64,000 nucleotides of DNA. Origin: JBBSBL01 sp963735885. Its GTDB lineage: Bacteria > Actinomycetota > Thermoleophilia > Solirubrobacterales > Solirubrobacteraceae. The stretch is taken from the NCBI GenBank assembly GCA_963735885.1, contig CAVTMP010000007.1, positions 62,001-126,000 of the forward strand. Direction: 5' to 3'. The notes beneath the pieces were generated by a model. That model saw only the letters and a list, made by a program, of their open reading frames with translations. It searched no databases and was not told where the DNA came from. Both the position numbers and the translations under genes were made by a program. Below are positions 1 through 9,866 of the stretch, piece after piece; position 1 is the first letter of the stretch; the number at the start of each line of letters is the position of its first letter.

Positions 1-283
1 CGGAGCCGCGCGATAGGTGATTCGATTGTTTTCATCGGCGCCGCCTCGAACGGGCTTGACCCATTCGCGATACGTTCCCGCGTGGACTGTGATGACGTCC
101 CCAGGTTGGGCAACTTCCGACGCCTTGGCGATCGTGAGATAGGGCCTCTCCTGGCTGCCGTCACCTGAATCGTCTCCCAGTCTTCGCGACGTGAATCTCA
201 CGAGCGGACGCGCACAACGCGCCCGAAAACAACAGTATCGCCACGCATGCCAATCGGGAGGTAGTTGGCGTGGTGAGTCTCAT
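1..283 (-). CDS. Secreted right-handed beta-helix-type protein, N-terminal part, frameshifted
   Basis: Partial gene whose C-terminus lies beyond the left edge. From an ATG at 283 the minus strand encodes a signal peptide (MRLTTPTTSRLACVAILLFS, then an ALCASA-type cleavage region) followed by REIHVAKTG. A single extra base near 175 stops that frame. Removing it continues as DDSGDGSQERPYLTIAKA, then PGDVITVHAGTYREWVKPVR. This 'xxGxGSxxxPYLTIxxAxxxxxPGDxIxVxAGxY' opening is typical of secreted parallel beta-helix proteins (polysaccharide lyase-like or pectate-lyase-fold) common in Planctomycetes. The catalytic part is not in the window, so the substrate cannot be named. The frameshift is most likely a sequencing error, since both halves match the family. 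Confidence 0.7.
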
Positions 284-340
284 GTGCGTGTCTCCGGTTT
301 CGAGGTTAGCCCTGAACGATCAGCGTTGTATGATACACTA

Positions 341-454
341 AGATTTAAGATCTAAGATTACATGATTTTAGATTTAGGAAGTTCAGAAGAGAACTCTACT
401 GACCAGGTCTTCACTTCGCAAATCTGAAATCATGTAATCTTAAATCTCAAATCC
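341..454. repeat. AT-rich imperfect inverted repeat between divergent genes
   Basis: Left arm about 341-375 and right arm about 421-454 are near-perfect inverted copies of about 34 nt, with roughly four mismatches and a spacer of about 45 nt. The shared core is TAAGATTACATGATTT on the left and AAATCATGTAATCTTA on the right. The element is strikingly AT-rich compared with its GC-rich surroundings and lies in the intergenic space between the beta-helix gene (minus) and the UroD-like gene (plus). No ORF is associated with it. It could be a non-autonomous repeat, a bidirectional terminator-like structure or a regulatory element; the sequence does not decide. Confidence 0.75.
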
Positions 455-562
455 TCCAGCCTGGACCTGCGATTGCTGCCCCATGCCGCGACTGGATAGA
501 ATGGCGCCTGCCGTCTGGAACGATTGACAATCTGTCCCCTAGCCACCACCGAAGCGGGAGTG

Positions 563-1746
563 ATGTGCGCCATGCCTCAGAGCGAGTCGCGTGTGATGCC
601 CGCGGCCGCGCTGCCGCTGGCCCAGCGAGAAGCGATCGTCCGCAGCTTCAGCCAGCGGGTCACCGCCGCACTGCTGCAAAGTCCTCCCACCAAGCAACTC
701 GTCCGAAGCGCACTGCGGAGACAGGGCGCCCCGCGCGTGCATCATCCGCATCCAGCGGCTGTCGCTCGACGTGATCCTCCGCTACGGCGACGACCTGGCC
801 GATGTGTTGTGCGCCTATCCCGACGACATCATCTCGCCGCACCCGTACGACTTCTTCGTCGGCTACCAGAAGCCGGATGCGAAGGACCCCATCAATACCG
901 TCCGGGTGCTGACGGAAACGGCGACGTGGACCGACGAATGGGGAACGCAGTGGGGACACGCCGAGGGCGGCGTCGGCGCGACCGCCACGGGCTATCCGCT
1001 GACCGACTGGTCGCAGTTGGACGACTACCTGGCGCACCAGTTCCCCGATCCCCGCGCCCCGGGCCGCCTCGATCCCGCGGCGGCCGCGATTCGGCAACAT
1101 GCACCGAGCCGCTACTGCATGGGCGTGAACGTCCTGACGATTTTCGAGCGGCTGCACAATCTCCGCGGCATGCAAGAGGTCCTCATGGACCTCTACACGA
1201 ACGAGGCCGAGATTCAGCGACTGCTGGAGCGTCTGACCGAGTACCATCTCGAGTTGATCCGCTACTGGGCGGAAATCGGCGCCGACGGGATGTTCCTGGG
1301 CGACGACTGGGGGAGCCAGCGGTCGATGATGATCTCGGCCGCGATGTGGCGCAGGCTCTTCCGCCCGCATTACGTGCGGCTGTTCGACGAAACCCATCGT
1401 TGCGGCATGGACGTGATCTACCACAGTTGCGGCAATGTGATGGATATCATCCCGGACCTGATCGACATCGGGGCCGACGTGCTCGACCCGATCCAGCCGG
1501 TCGCGATGGATGCGCGGGAGATCGCCCGGCGTTTCGGCGGAAAGATCGCGTTCTACGGCGGCATCAACACGCAGGAACTGGCGCGGTATACACCGCAGCA
1601 GGCCAAGGACGAGGTCCGCCGTCTGATCGACACGCTGGGAAAGCCGTTCGGCAACGCCTACATGATCGGTCCGGCCAACGTGCTCACGCCCGAGGTGCCG
1701 TCTGGCGAACATCGTCGCGCTGTGCGAGGCGTGCCGCGAACAATAA
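563..1746 (+). CDS. Uroporphyrinogen decarboxylase (URO-D)-like protein, two frameshifts
   Basis: Encodes a URO-D-fold (TIM barrel) protein. The frames join as a start around 563/572, a shift near 740, a long central frame from 771, and a second shift near 1,700, ending in LANIVALCEACREQ and a stop at 1744-1746. Visible family features include the DEWG segment after TATWT, GADGMFLGDDWG, the MDVIYHSCGNVMDIIPDLID block, and FYGGINTQELA near the end. In Planctomycetes such proteins are usually not haem-biosynthetic HemE but URO-D-superfamily members related to corrinoid methyltransferases (MtaA/CmuA-like). A demethylase role on methylated sugars would fit the neighbouring glycosidase and isomerase, but that is inference. 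The exact start is uncertain. Both frameshifts are probably sequencing errors because every piece aligns with the family. Confidence 0.7.
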
Positions 1747-1812
1747 GGACTTCGCGGGCAAATCCGCGTGCGATCGTGCCGATATGGGCATCAATGAGTT
1801 GAGGGTGTTGTC

Positions 1813-4800
1813 ATGTTGAACGTGCTCTTGACCGCGATGATTGGGATGACCCCGCCGGCAGCCGACGTGGTCGTATCGGTCGACAACTCTCAAGTGATTC
1901 GTCCCGCGGCATTCACACTCGCTCAGAGCCCCTTTGCGCTCGGCGGCCAGATATCTTGTGGCCACGGCCGACAGCCCAGCCACACCGGCTGCGGTCCGCG
2001 TGGCTGCGCCCGAGGGCGAGTGGTACGTCTACCTGAGCTGGGTGCGACATCCGCACGGCGCGAAGGACGTGGTTGTTCGCATCGGCGGCTCGACGATCAA
2101 GGTCGACCAGAGTCGGTTGGCCAACGGCCAGGTGCCCGACGCCTTCCCCCACAACGACATGGCCCAGTTCGAGGGGCTGTGCTCCTCGGGGCTGTATCGC
2201 CTGACGTCCCAACCGGTCCGCTTCGCCAAGGACGACGTGATCGAGATCGTCCGGTCCGACACCGAGCCGGGCACGGTCACGACTCTGGAGAGCGTGGTCT
2301 TCTCGACGTACGTCTACTTGGACGACCTGGGCAACGACAGCCGCTGGGTTGGCACGCCCACCATCAATCTCAAGGATTACGGCCGGACGTTCTCGGGCGA
2401 GATCGGGTTTGGCCTCGCATTCCTCATGCCGGACCAGCGCGACGCGGCCATCGAGTGGTCGCTGCCGGCCGTGGGGCCATGCCTCGTGTCGGCCAACGTG
2501 AACCGTGGCCCCTCGCGGGCCGAGTCGATTCCGCTGGAAGTGCAGTTCTCCGACGGGAGAACCGAGACGGTTGCGCTGGAGGGCAAGAGCGCGGAATTCG
2601 GCCGCAGCCGTTGGCAGGATATCGGCGTCGTGCGCGACCCGCAAGGAGTGAAGATCCGCTTGAAGAACCGCCGAGGGCGGATGCGCGTGCGTGGACCTGC
2701 TCCGGCTCACGCCCGTTCATGACGCCGATCTGGCGCGGTCTGGCGAGAAACGCTGGGACAACTTCACCGTCGAGTGGGAAGCTGCGACGGCTCAGCGCCC
2801 CTGGCTGGAATCGGTGAAGATTGTGCCGGCCACGGGCGACGACGTCGAGTTGACGCCGCTGGCGCGGTCCGGTGGGCTCGCGCACGGCCTCCAGGTGCGA
2901 CTGGCCCGGAAGTCACTCCCCGTGCTGGATGCGAGCGATGGCAGCAACTTCCCCTCGGCAGCGAAGGGAGACTTCCGCATCGAGCTGGCCGATGACTACG
3001 GACTGACGCTCACGACTGAGCTGCTTCGTCGCGAGCCCTTCGTGTGGCTACAAGACCTGGGCATCTTCGCCTGCCAAGACGGCGATTTCGCCTCGCAGCG
3101 CGCCCAAATCGAGGCCCTCGCGGATCGCGTGCAGGCAGCACGACAGGAACCCTTCCGCTCGACCGCCGAGAAGTACCGCGCGCTGACTCTCTACGACGAG
3201 GCCCGACCGGGCCAGGACGACCGGGCCTTCGCATATGCTTACACCCTCGATCGTCCGCCGGCCCCGCGAGTTTCGGAATCGCTCGCGACGATGCCCGAGG
3301 TTGATTATTCGTATTTTCTCCATCGCGTCGAAGACCCCAAGCACCGCCGCATGTTCCTCGGCTGGCCCAACGTGTGCCAGGAGTTCTACGTCTTGTCCAA
3401 CGGCGCGATCGGAGTCAGCTCCGGATCCAGGCAAGGGACAGGCCATCCGCCGGCGGAACACTTTGTGGTGCAGTTCGGCGCCGGTGAAGAACCCATGTTC
3501 AAGGAACACGGCGATCCTTCGGTCACGCAAGAGATCGAGGACGGGTATCACATCATCGTTCATACGAAGTGGAAGGCCGCCGACGCGGCGATGGCGTCCG
3601 CCGCGTTGGCCTATCCTCTTGCTGGCGAAGACGTCCGCACCGGCTACGAACCGCTCGCCGCGTTCGTGCGCGTGGCGCACGGCGCAAAGGGGAAGCTGCC
3701 GTTGTGGCTGAAGATCCGCCCCGATCACTGGGGCGGCCCAGAGAAACCGCTGGCCGGGCTCGCCGGGGCGCGGGTCGAATCGTCCTGCCTGATCGCCGGC
3801 GACCGCACAGTGCTCGGCATCGCCGCGGCCAAGGCGACCGTCGCCGCAGCGAGCGATCAGGAGGTGCTGCTGAAGCTCGAGCCCGAACAGGAGCATGTTG
3901 ATCTGGTGATTCCCTACATCGCCGTCGACACAGCCTTAGTCACACGCGCGCTTGACCTGGGCTTCGATGAAGTCATGTCGCGGACCAAGAGGTACTGGGA
4001 CAATCGATTGGCTGCCGGGGCGATCGTCGATACGCCCGATCCGGTCGTCAACAATCTCTACAAGACCCTCCTGCCGCGCACGCTCGTCTGCGGAGACCTG
4101 GACGTGCAGGGGGATTACGTCCTGAAGACCAGCCCCATCGTTTACGATGCCGTGTGGCTGCACGCCACCGCTTACGGGATCGAGGGCTTGGCCCGCCGCG
4201 GCCACTTCCGCGAGGCCCGGCAGTATCTCGAAGCGGCCTTCCGCTGGCAGGGCTCCCAGGCCTCGGACGCCAAGACCTATACGACGTGGAAGGGCTTCTT
4301 CAACGCCCCGCCGCGCTATACCGCCTTGTTGTGGATCAACTTCCATGGCTGGATGCAGTGGGCCGCGGCACGCTATTTCCTGTTCTCCGACGACAGGCCG
4401 TGGCTCGAGGAGAAGATGCCGGCGCTGGTCGAAAGCCTGGAGTGGACCGCCTCGCAGCGCCGCTTGACCATGCACGATAACCCCGACGGCACGCGACCGG
4501 ACAACTACGGCTGGCTGCCGCCCGGCCGAGTGACCGACGGATCGGCCGGCACCAGCACCTTCAGCGACTGCATCAACTGGATGGGCTTCAACGAGCTGAC
4601 GCGGTCTGCTCGAGCGGATCGGCCACCCGCGGGCCGGCGAGTTTCGGGCCGAGGCCGACGACTATCGCGCCTGCATTCTCCGCGGGCTTCGCCGAGCCAT
4701 CAGTCGTCGCGAGCCGGTGCGGTTGAACGACGGGACGTTCGTTCCCTTTGTCCCCGGCTACCTCGAATCGGCTGGGCACGAGGAGACGATGTGGTACGCC

Positions 4801-5485
4801 GCGGTGGTCGACGGCGCGCTGGAAGGCATTCTCGACTCGGGCGTCATGCCTCCCGGCGAACCGATGGAAGACTGGGTCCTGGGGAACCTCGAAGACAACC
4901 TCTTCGTCATCGCACCCAATTTGGCCGACGAGGCATATTTCCTGGGCCACGGATGCGCCTATCTTCGCCGCGACCAGCCGCAGCAGGCGATCTACACGCT
5001 GTTCAGCGTCACGGCCTCGCACATGTCGCGGCAAACGCTCACGACGTTCGAGCATCGTTCGTGGGGGGCCGGCCGCGTGTACGACCTTGCGCCCTGGCCC
5101 ATGGGCTACTACACGCGGATGCTGGCCGGCATGCTCGCGTGGGATGACGGGGACGACGAGCTGGTCTATTGCCGTGCGACGCCCCGAGCGTGGCTCGACC
5201 CGGGCAAGCGGATTCGCGTCGAGCGGCTCCAGACCCGCTTCGGCCCAACCTCGCTGACGCTCGCGGCCCAACAGGATCGGATTGAAGGGCGAGGTGGAGC
5301 TTCCTGCACGATTCCCGCCAAAGTCCGTCCAATTGAAACTGCGGGCCAACGGCAAGATCACCTCAGTCTGGCTGAACGACGAACCGGCTCCGTACGATCC
5401 AGCCACGGACACGGTTGTTCTGCCCGCTTCGGCGCAGCGAGTTCACATTCGTGCCACCATCGATCGCGCGACGCCGGCACAGTAG
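1813..5485 (+). CDS. Large secreted six-hairpin (alpha/alpha-toroid) glycosidase-like protein, multiple frameshifts
   Basis: One gene of about 1,220 residues broken by shifts near 1,925, 2,690, 4,610 and 5,285. The joins read smoothly, for example RLKNRRGRMRV into DLLRLTPVHDADL. The N-terminus (MLNVLLTAMIGMTPPAADVV) is a weak export signal. Residues of about 40-300 look like carbohydrate-binding/golvesin-type beta domains (EGEWYVYLSWVRHP, then VDQSRLANGQ). The middle and C-terminal parts contain the helical toroid: SPIVYDAVWLHATAYGIEGL, AARYFLFSDDRPWLEEKMPA, GYLESAGHEETMWYAAVVDG and the WPMGYYTRMLAGMLAWDDGD segment. This architecture resembles alpha-L-rhamnosidase and other (alpha/alpha)6 glycosidases. 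I cannot fix the GH family or substrate. It follows the UroD-like gene by 66 nt in the same direction, suggesting one catabolic operon. Confidence 0.6.
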
Positions 5486-5522
5486 GGCTCGCGCATGTCA
5501 ACTGCTTCCGACATCCTGCATG

Positions 5523-7282
5523 TTACTTGGGGTAGACGCGCTTGCCGCCGACGTACGTCTGGCTGACCTTGATGTCCTTCACGCGATCGATCGGACACGT
5601 CAGGATGTCGTCCTCCAGGATGATGAAGTCGGCGAGTTTGCCGGCCTCCAGCGACCCTCGCTCGCGTTCGGCAAACAGGAGATAGGCATTGTTGATCGTA
5701 TAGAAGCGGATGACCTCCACTCGGCTGATCGCCTGTTCGGCATGGAGCGGCTGATCGAGCCATTTCGCCTGCCGCGTCATCGCCACCCACATCGCCAGCC
5801 ACGGGTCGTAGAAGTTATTGGCCCGCAGCGATCCGATCTTCTGCATGTGATCGCTGCCTCCGCCCGCGATGGCCCCGGCTGCGAACAGCGATCGCAGCGG
5901 CTGGAACCACGTGAGGCGCTCGTAGCCGAAATGGTTGCTCAACGCGCGGGCGTCGAGGTGCAGCCACGCCGGTTGGATGTCCAGGCAGATCCCATATTTC
6001 GCGACCAGTTCCACAGCCTCGGCGCTCATGAAGTTCGAGTGGCAGATCACCGGCCGCTTCTCGCGCAGGTCATACTTGTCCGACAGGCTGACGAAGGCGT
6101 CGATCAGCGCGTGGACGGCCCCGTCCCCCACGCTGTGCGCCATGAACTGGACATCGTTCTTCAGGCAGGCTTCGACGATGGGGACCAGTTTATCCTCCGG
6201 GATGAACCGGACGCCGCGGTACTGGGGGTCGGTGATGTTGTAGAACTTGCTGACGCCCCAGGGCTGGCGCATGTAAGCGCTGCCCGTCAGCATGCCACCG
6301 TCCATGTAGAACTTCGCCGCGGGGACTCTGAGCATGTTGTCGCCCTGGAACAGCGGCGAGCGCAGCGATCTCCTCGACGGCCGCCTGGATCTTCTCGATC
6401 GGCTGGTTCGTCTCGACGTTGCGCGAGAGGAACGCGCGAACCGTCAGTTCGCCTCGGTCGTGCAGCCCCTGGTAGAGGGCGATGTCCGACGGCGTGACAT
6501 CGCGCTCGCCGACCCCCGTGATGCCCGACGCGGTTGTAGTCGGCCAGGAGCGTCTTGAGCAATTCGGCGTGCTGGTCGGGCGTGGGTTCCTTCGTCGACG
6601 GAACATACTTCAGGCAGCGCGTGCAGCTGCGCAGTATTCCCGTCAACTCACCCGTCGACCGGATCCTTCTCGGCGTAGCCGTAACCTCCGTCGTCGACTT
6701 TCCAGTCCTTGTCCATGCCGCTCAACTTCAGCGCCAGCGAGTTGACCGAGGCATCGGGTCCGGTCTGGAAGACGACCGGGTTGCGCGGCGCGACCGCGTC
6801 CAGTTCCGCGCGCGTCGGATAACGCGACTCTTTCAGCCGCGTCAGGAAGACCTGACTGACCCAGATCCACTGCCCCTCCTGGAGGACGTTACACGCGAGA
6901 CCGAATGTAGTCCAGCACATCGGCGATGGACTCCATCTGCGGGATGGGATGGTCGAACTCGGTAATCGCCGCCGACGTGGCGTGCGTGTGCGAGTCGATC
7001 AGACCGGGCATGACCACCCGGCCACCAAGCTCGACAACCGTCGTATTCGGGCCCTTGTAGCGCGCGATCTCCTCGTCGCCCCCTACGGCGAGAATTCGAT
7101 CATCCTTGACGGCCATCGCACGATGGATGCTCAATGCCGCATCGACGGTAATGATCTTGCCGCCGAGCAAGATCAGATCGGCGGCTTCTTGCCCCCGCAA
7201 TGAAGCCTGGCCCACATGGAGCGCGAAGATCACTCCAACCAATAACGACAGCGCATCGTCCGCACATGATCGACTTCCCCAT
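5523..7282 (-). CDS. YtcJ-type metal-dependent amidohydrolase, multiple frameshifts
   Basis: Amidohydrolase of about 580 residues reconstructed from several frames, with shifts near 7,255, 6,900, 6,655, 6,530 and 6,350. The N-terminal beta domain reads ADLILLGGKIITVDAALS, followed by the metal-binding PGLIDSHTHA (HxH), GITGVGERDVTPSD, KFYMDGGMLTG, FMAHSVGDGAV with its metal His, VICHSNFM and GGSDH with the catalytic Asp. It ends in SLEAGKLADFIILEDDILTC, the usual C-terminal amidohydrolase segment. A signal peptide is plausible from ATG 7282 (MGKSIMCGR, then ALSLLVGVIFALHVGQA after one correction). A longer start at 7347 would run through a hairpin at 7292-7316 and looks unlikely. The substrate is unknown for this family (imidazolonepropionase/N-acyl hydrolase-like). 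It points towards the convergent upstream glycosidase gene. Confidence 0.7.
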
Positions 7283-7291
7283 CCACTCAAG

Positions 7292-7316
7292 GTACCACTG
7301 GCTTTGCCAGTGCTAC
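7292..7316. repeat. Short hairpin with CACTGGC arms
   Basis: Perfect 7-bp stem CACTGGC / GCCAGTG around a TTT loop (7296-7312), extended by three more pairs after one mismatch to 7292-7316. It lies just upstream of the likely amidohydrolase start. It is not followed by a T-run on either strand, so it is not a classic intrinsic terminator. From memory, hairpins with this ACTGGC-loop-GCCAGT core recur in Planctomycetes genomes; I cannot verify that here. It argues for starting the amidohydrolase downstream of the hairpin. Confidence 0.6.
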
Positions 7317-7551
7317 AGTATCGCAGACTCCTAACCCGGCGTGCCACCAGCCATATCAGCGGACTTGATCGCCGTAGCTTTCAGCGACCATGGCGTGTAT
7401 CTTGACGGCAGTAGCAGGCGTGTGACCGGCCGGAGCATGGCTGATTGCCTGGCACAAATAGAAACAGGTGGCCGAAAGTCCCGAGATGGGCTGACTCGTC
7501 AGCAGCGCGTAACTGGCACCAGGGAACCTGCCTGAATGCGGAGGACGATCG

Positions 7552-8506
7552 ATGAAGATTGGCATGTACAGCATTACCTATCGCGGAGTCTGGTATCGCG
7601 GCGAGGCGGTCAACGTCTTCGATCTGTTGCGTCTGGCCAAACAGCAGGGTTGGGAAGGTGTGGAATTGGATGCGGAACGCCCGCATGCGGCGCCGATGGA
7701 CTTTTCCCCGGACGATCGCCGGAGGCTCCGTGACCTGGCCGGCGAACTTGATCTGCCGATTTGTGCCGTCTCCCCGAACTGCGACCTGTCCAGCCCGGTG
7801 CCGGTCCACCGCGAGGCCATGATCTGTTACGTGCGGGAGTGCATCAAGCTGGCCCACGATCTTGGCTCGCCACTGTGCAAGATCTTCGCGGCGTGGCGCG
7901 GGATCACCATCTATGACGGCCTGGCGACCTACGACGATACGTACGGCTACGATTCGTACGGCTACTGGAAAGGGGACCGCCGAGGATTCGTGGTCGATTG
8001 CATGCGCGAGCTGGTGAAAGTTGCCGAAGACCACGGGATTGTCCTGGCGATGCAGAACCATGGCCCCGACGTGGTCAACCGTTATCAGGATGTGCTGTCG
8101 CTGATTCAGGACGTCGGTTCGCCGGTATTCAAGGCATGTATGGACATCAACATCGAACCCGAAGCCGAGTCGGCGGCACACGCAAGGGAAATGGTCCAGG
8201 CCACCGGGCAGCTTCTGGTTCACTCCCACTGCAACGGCGAGTTCCGACGTGGACCCGATGGTGCCGTGGAACTGGTGGCCGGAGGTTACTTCGATGTCGG
8301 TTTCTGGGGTCGGAAGGTGGCCTATCCTGCGTATGTGGAAGCCCTCGTGGCGTCGGGCTATGACGGCTACATCAACTGGGAGTTCTGCCATCCCGCCAGA
8401 GAAAACGGAGAAGCCGGCGGGCATCGACTACGTGCACCAGCAAACGCAGCTGGCGTTGGAGTACTTGAAAAATCTGCGGGCCCAAGCCAGGACTACTTCT
8501 CTTTAG
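7552..8506 (+). CDS. Sugar phosphate isomerase/epimerase (xylose-isomerase-like TIM barrel)
   Basis: About 317 residues with one frameshift near 8,405 (HPARENGE continuing as KPAGIDYVHQQTQ). It starts at an ATG with GGAGGACGAT just upstream. The N-terminus MKIGMYSITYRGVWYRGEA and the segments GWEGVELDAERPH, LAHDLGSPLCKIFAAWRG, HGIVLAMQNHGPD (metal-ligand region), KACMDINIEPE, LLVHSHCNGEFRR and GYDGYINWEFCHPA follow the AP-endonuclease-2/xylose-isomerase-like fold with its Glu/Asp/His metal site. Enzymes of this family isomerise or epimerise sugars or inositols. The specific substrate cannot be read from sequence. Its 3' end overlaps the convergent ADP-ribosylglycohydrolase-like gene by 14 nt. 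Confidence 0.85.
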
Positions 8507-9767
8507 CATCCGGCGCGGGATACAGCTCGATCTCACTGATTTGCGCGGCGTTGAGCGACACGGGATTGACTGATTTGGAGATCACCAGCCGGAACGTGTC
8601 GGTCAGGACCGGCGTGATCGGGGCGCGGAATACACGAATGTCCTGATTGTCGTTGCAGCAAAATACTTCTTGCCACTCCGCAGAGTCCTTGGGGCGAACC
8701 AGGCCGCGGAAGTCGACCGGGTGTCCTGCCGGATCGGCGAACCGAATGACGACCCGCCCAATCCGCTCCGGCCGGGGCAGCCGCACTTCGATCCAATGCG
8801 GATGGGGCACGGCGAGCGACGAGTGCCAGCGGTTGCTGAAATCTTCGGGTGTCGCGATGATCCCATCGATGGCTTCCGCGGCGCACGGGCTCTCCCGATC
8901 ATATTCGCTATCGGCCTCCGCGGTCGCTCCCTTCGACGCCAGGGCCATGTCGTCAGGGCCCACAGCTGCTTTCGCCATGAAGGCCACCGGTATGCGGATG
9001 GGTTTCGTAGCGCCAGTGACTTCCAACGTCATCCGCGCGGTCTCGGACTGTTCATTCGCCATCATCAGCGACAGGTCCCAGGTGGCGGCCTCGGCCGGGT
9101 CCAATGTCACTGCGTCGGTAGGAAGGCCGGAGGCCTGCCAGGCGTCCGGCACATCGCCCAGCGACAGCCGGAATGCTCTCGTCTCGCCGCCAAGATTACG
9201 TATGCTCACGCGCAGCAGACGGCCAGTACCGGGTACGATCCACGGGTCTTCGCGATAGTCCAGCATCACCCGCACATCCGCCTCATTCCACACGACTTGG
9301 TAAGGGGACAGCTCCGCAAGTTGGCGGGCGGTCGCGGGATCGGCGAGCACCAACTCGCCGGCGCGACTCAGGTCGGTCGGGTGGTCGGTGATCATCACGG
9401 GTGCATCGTGCATGGCCAGGAACCGTTTCGTCATGGCCACGCTTCGATCGGTGAACACTTCGATGGTTTTGGGCGGGTCGAAGCCGCTGATCGCGACGTT
9501 CTTGATCGTCGTTCCGATCGGCGCAGCCCACTGCTGCGGGATGCCTCGCTTGCCGTAGAGGATGCCCCACAGTGCTCCGATGGCGGCGCCGCTAGTGTCG
9601 GTATCGTCGCCGCAATTGACGGCCAGACAAAGTGTCTTGCTGAAGTCCCCTTCACCATAGAGCCAAGCCAACATGGTGAACGCGATGTCACGAGGTGCCT
9701 GGAACCAACCAGTCTCGTTGGTGGCATCAATCACTTCCTGGCGCGGCAGCCCAGTCCTTGCCGGCAC
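8493..9767 (-). CDS. ADP-ribosylglycohydrolase-like protein with C-terminal discoidin-like domain, N-terminus lost at the contig join
   Basis: The minus strand encodes a continuous C-terminal portion of about 424 residues. The first part, EVIDATNETGWFQAPRDIAF then NCGDDTDTSGAAIGALWGI, carries the conserved ADP-ribosylglycohydrolase metal motif (GDDTDTSGA). A middle region has Ig/NEW3-like strands (LLRVSIRNLGGETRAFRLSL). The end, with WHSSLAVPHPHWIEVRLPRP then LVISKSVNPVSLNAAQISEI, resembles an F5/8 type C (discoidin) fold that often binds glycans. The N-terminal half of the catalytic domain is missing. Reading upstream past about 9,767 enters DNA of a different composition, so the truncation coincides with the contig join and is not a natural start. 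The GTG/ATG-like codon at 9767 should not be taken as real. Confidence 0.8.
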   Translation of the reverse strand: MPARTGLPRQEVIDATNETGWFQAPRDIAFTMLAWLYGEGDFSKTLCLAVNCGDDTDTSGAAIGALWGILYGKRGIPQQWAAPIGTTIKNVAISGFDPPKTIEVFTDRSVAMTKRFLAMHDAPVMITDHPTDLSRAGELVLADPATARQLAELSPYQVVWNEADVRVMLDYREDPWIVPGTGRLLRVSIRNLGGETRAFRLSLGDVPDAWQASGLPTDAVTLDPAEAATWDLSLMMANEQSETARMTLEVTGATKPIRIPVAFMAKAAVGPDDMALASKGATAEADSEYDRESPCAAEAIDGIIATPEDFSNRWHSSLAVPHPHWIEVRLPRPERIGRVVIRFADPAGHPVDFRGLVRPKDSAEWQEVFCCNDNQDIRVFRAPITPVLTDTFRLVISKSVNPVSLNAAQISEIELYPAPDAKEK

Positions 9768-9775
9768 GTCCGTGA
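9755..9775. other. Junction between two unrelated genomic backgrounds (probable assembly chimera)
   Basis: Left of about 9,767 lies a moderate-GC, frameshift-rich Planctomycetes-like segment; right of about 9,771 lies very GC-rich actinobacterial DNA. Two genes are interrupted here: the ADP-ribosylglycohydrolase on the minus strand loses its N-terminal half, and a LURP-one-like gene on the plus strand retains only its last about 30 codons. There is no transposase, integrase, target-site duplication or tRNA at the join. The breakpoint can be placed only to within about 20 nt by eye. Confidence 0.8.
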
Positions 9776-9863
9776 CAGCTACGGGATCGAGATCGCCGCC
9801 GGCGAGGACGCGGCGCTGCTGCTCGCGGTCGTCGTCGCGATCGAGTCGATGGCGCGTGGCTGA
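9771..9863 (+). pseudogene. C-terminal fragment of a LURP-one/tubby-C-like protein
   Basis: The last about 30 codons before TGA 9861-9863 read RDSYGIEIAAGEDAALLLAV followed by VVAIESMARG. This resembles the C-terminal strand and helix of LURP-one-related (YxjI/tubby C-terminal-like) proteins, which end in 'YGVEVAPGxDDxLILAVTVAID'. Everything upstream of about 9,770 belongs to the other genome, so this is a truncation by the contig join and not a decayed gene. The identification rests on a short segment and on memory. Confidence 0.5.
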
Positions 9864-9866
9864 CCG

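Noticed and set aside
7292..7316. Rho-independent terminator
   Set aside because: No T-run follows the stem on either strand, and no gene ends immediately upstream of it.
9755..9775. Natural horizontal transfer boundary
   Set aside because: Both flanking genes are cut mid-domain, no integrase, repeat or tRNA is present, and the frameshift rate changes with composition; a chimeric contig explains all of this.
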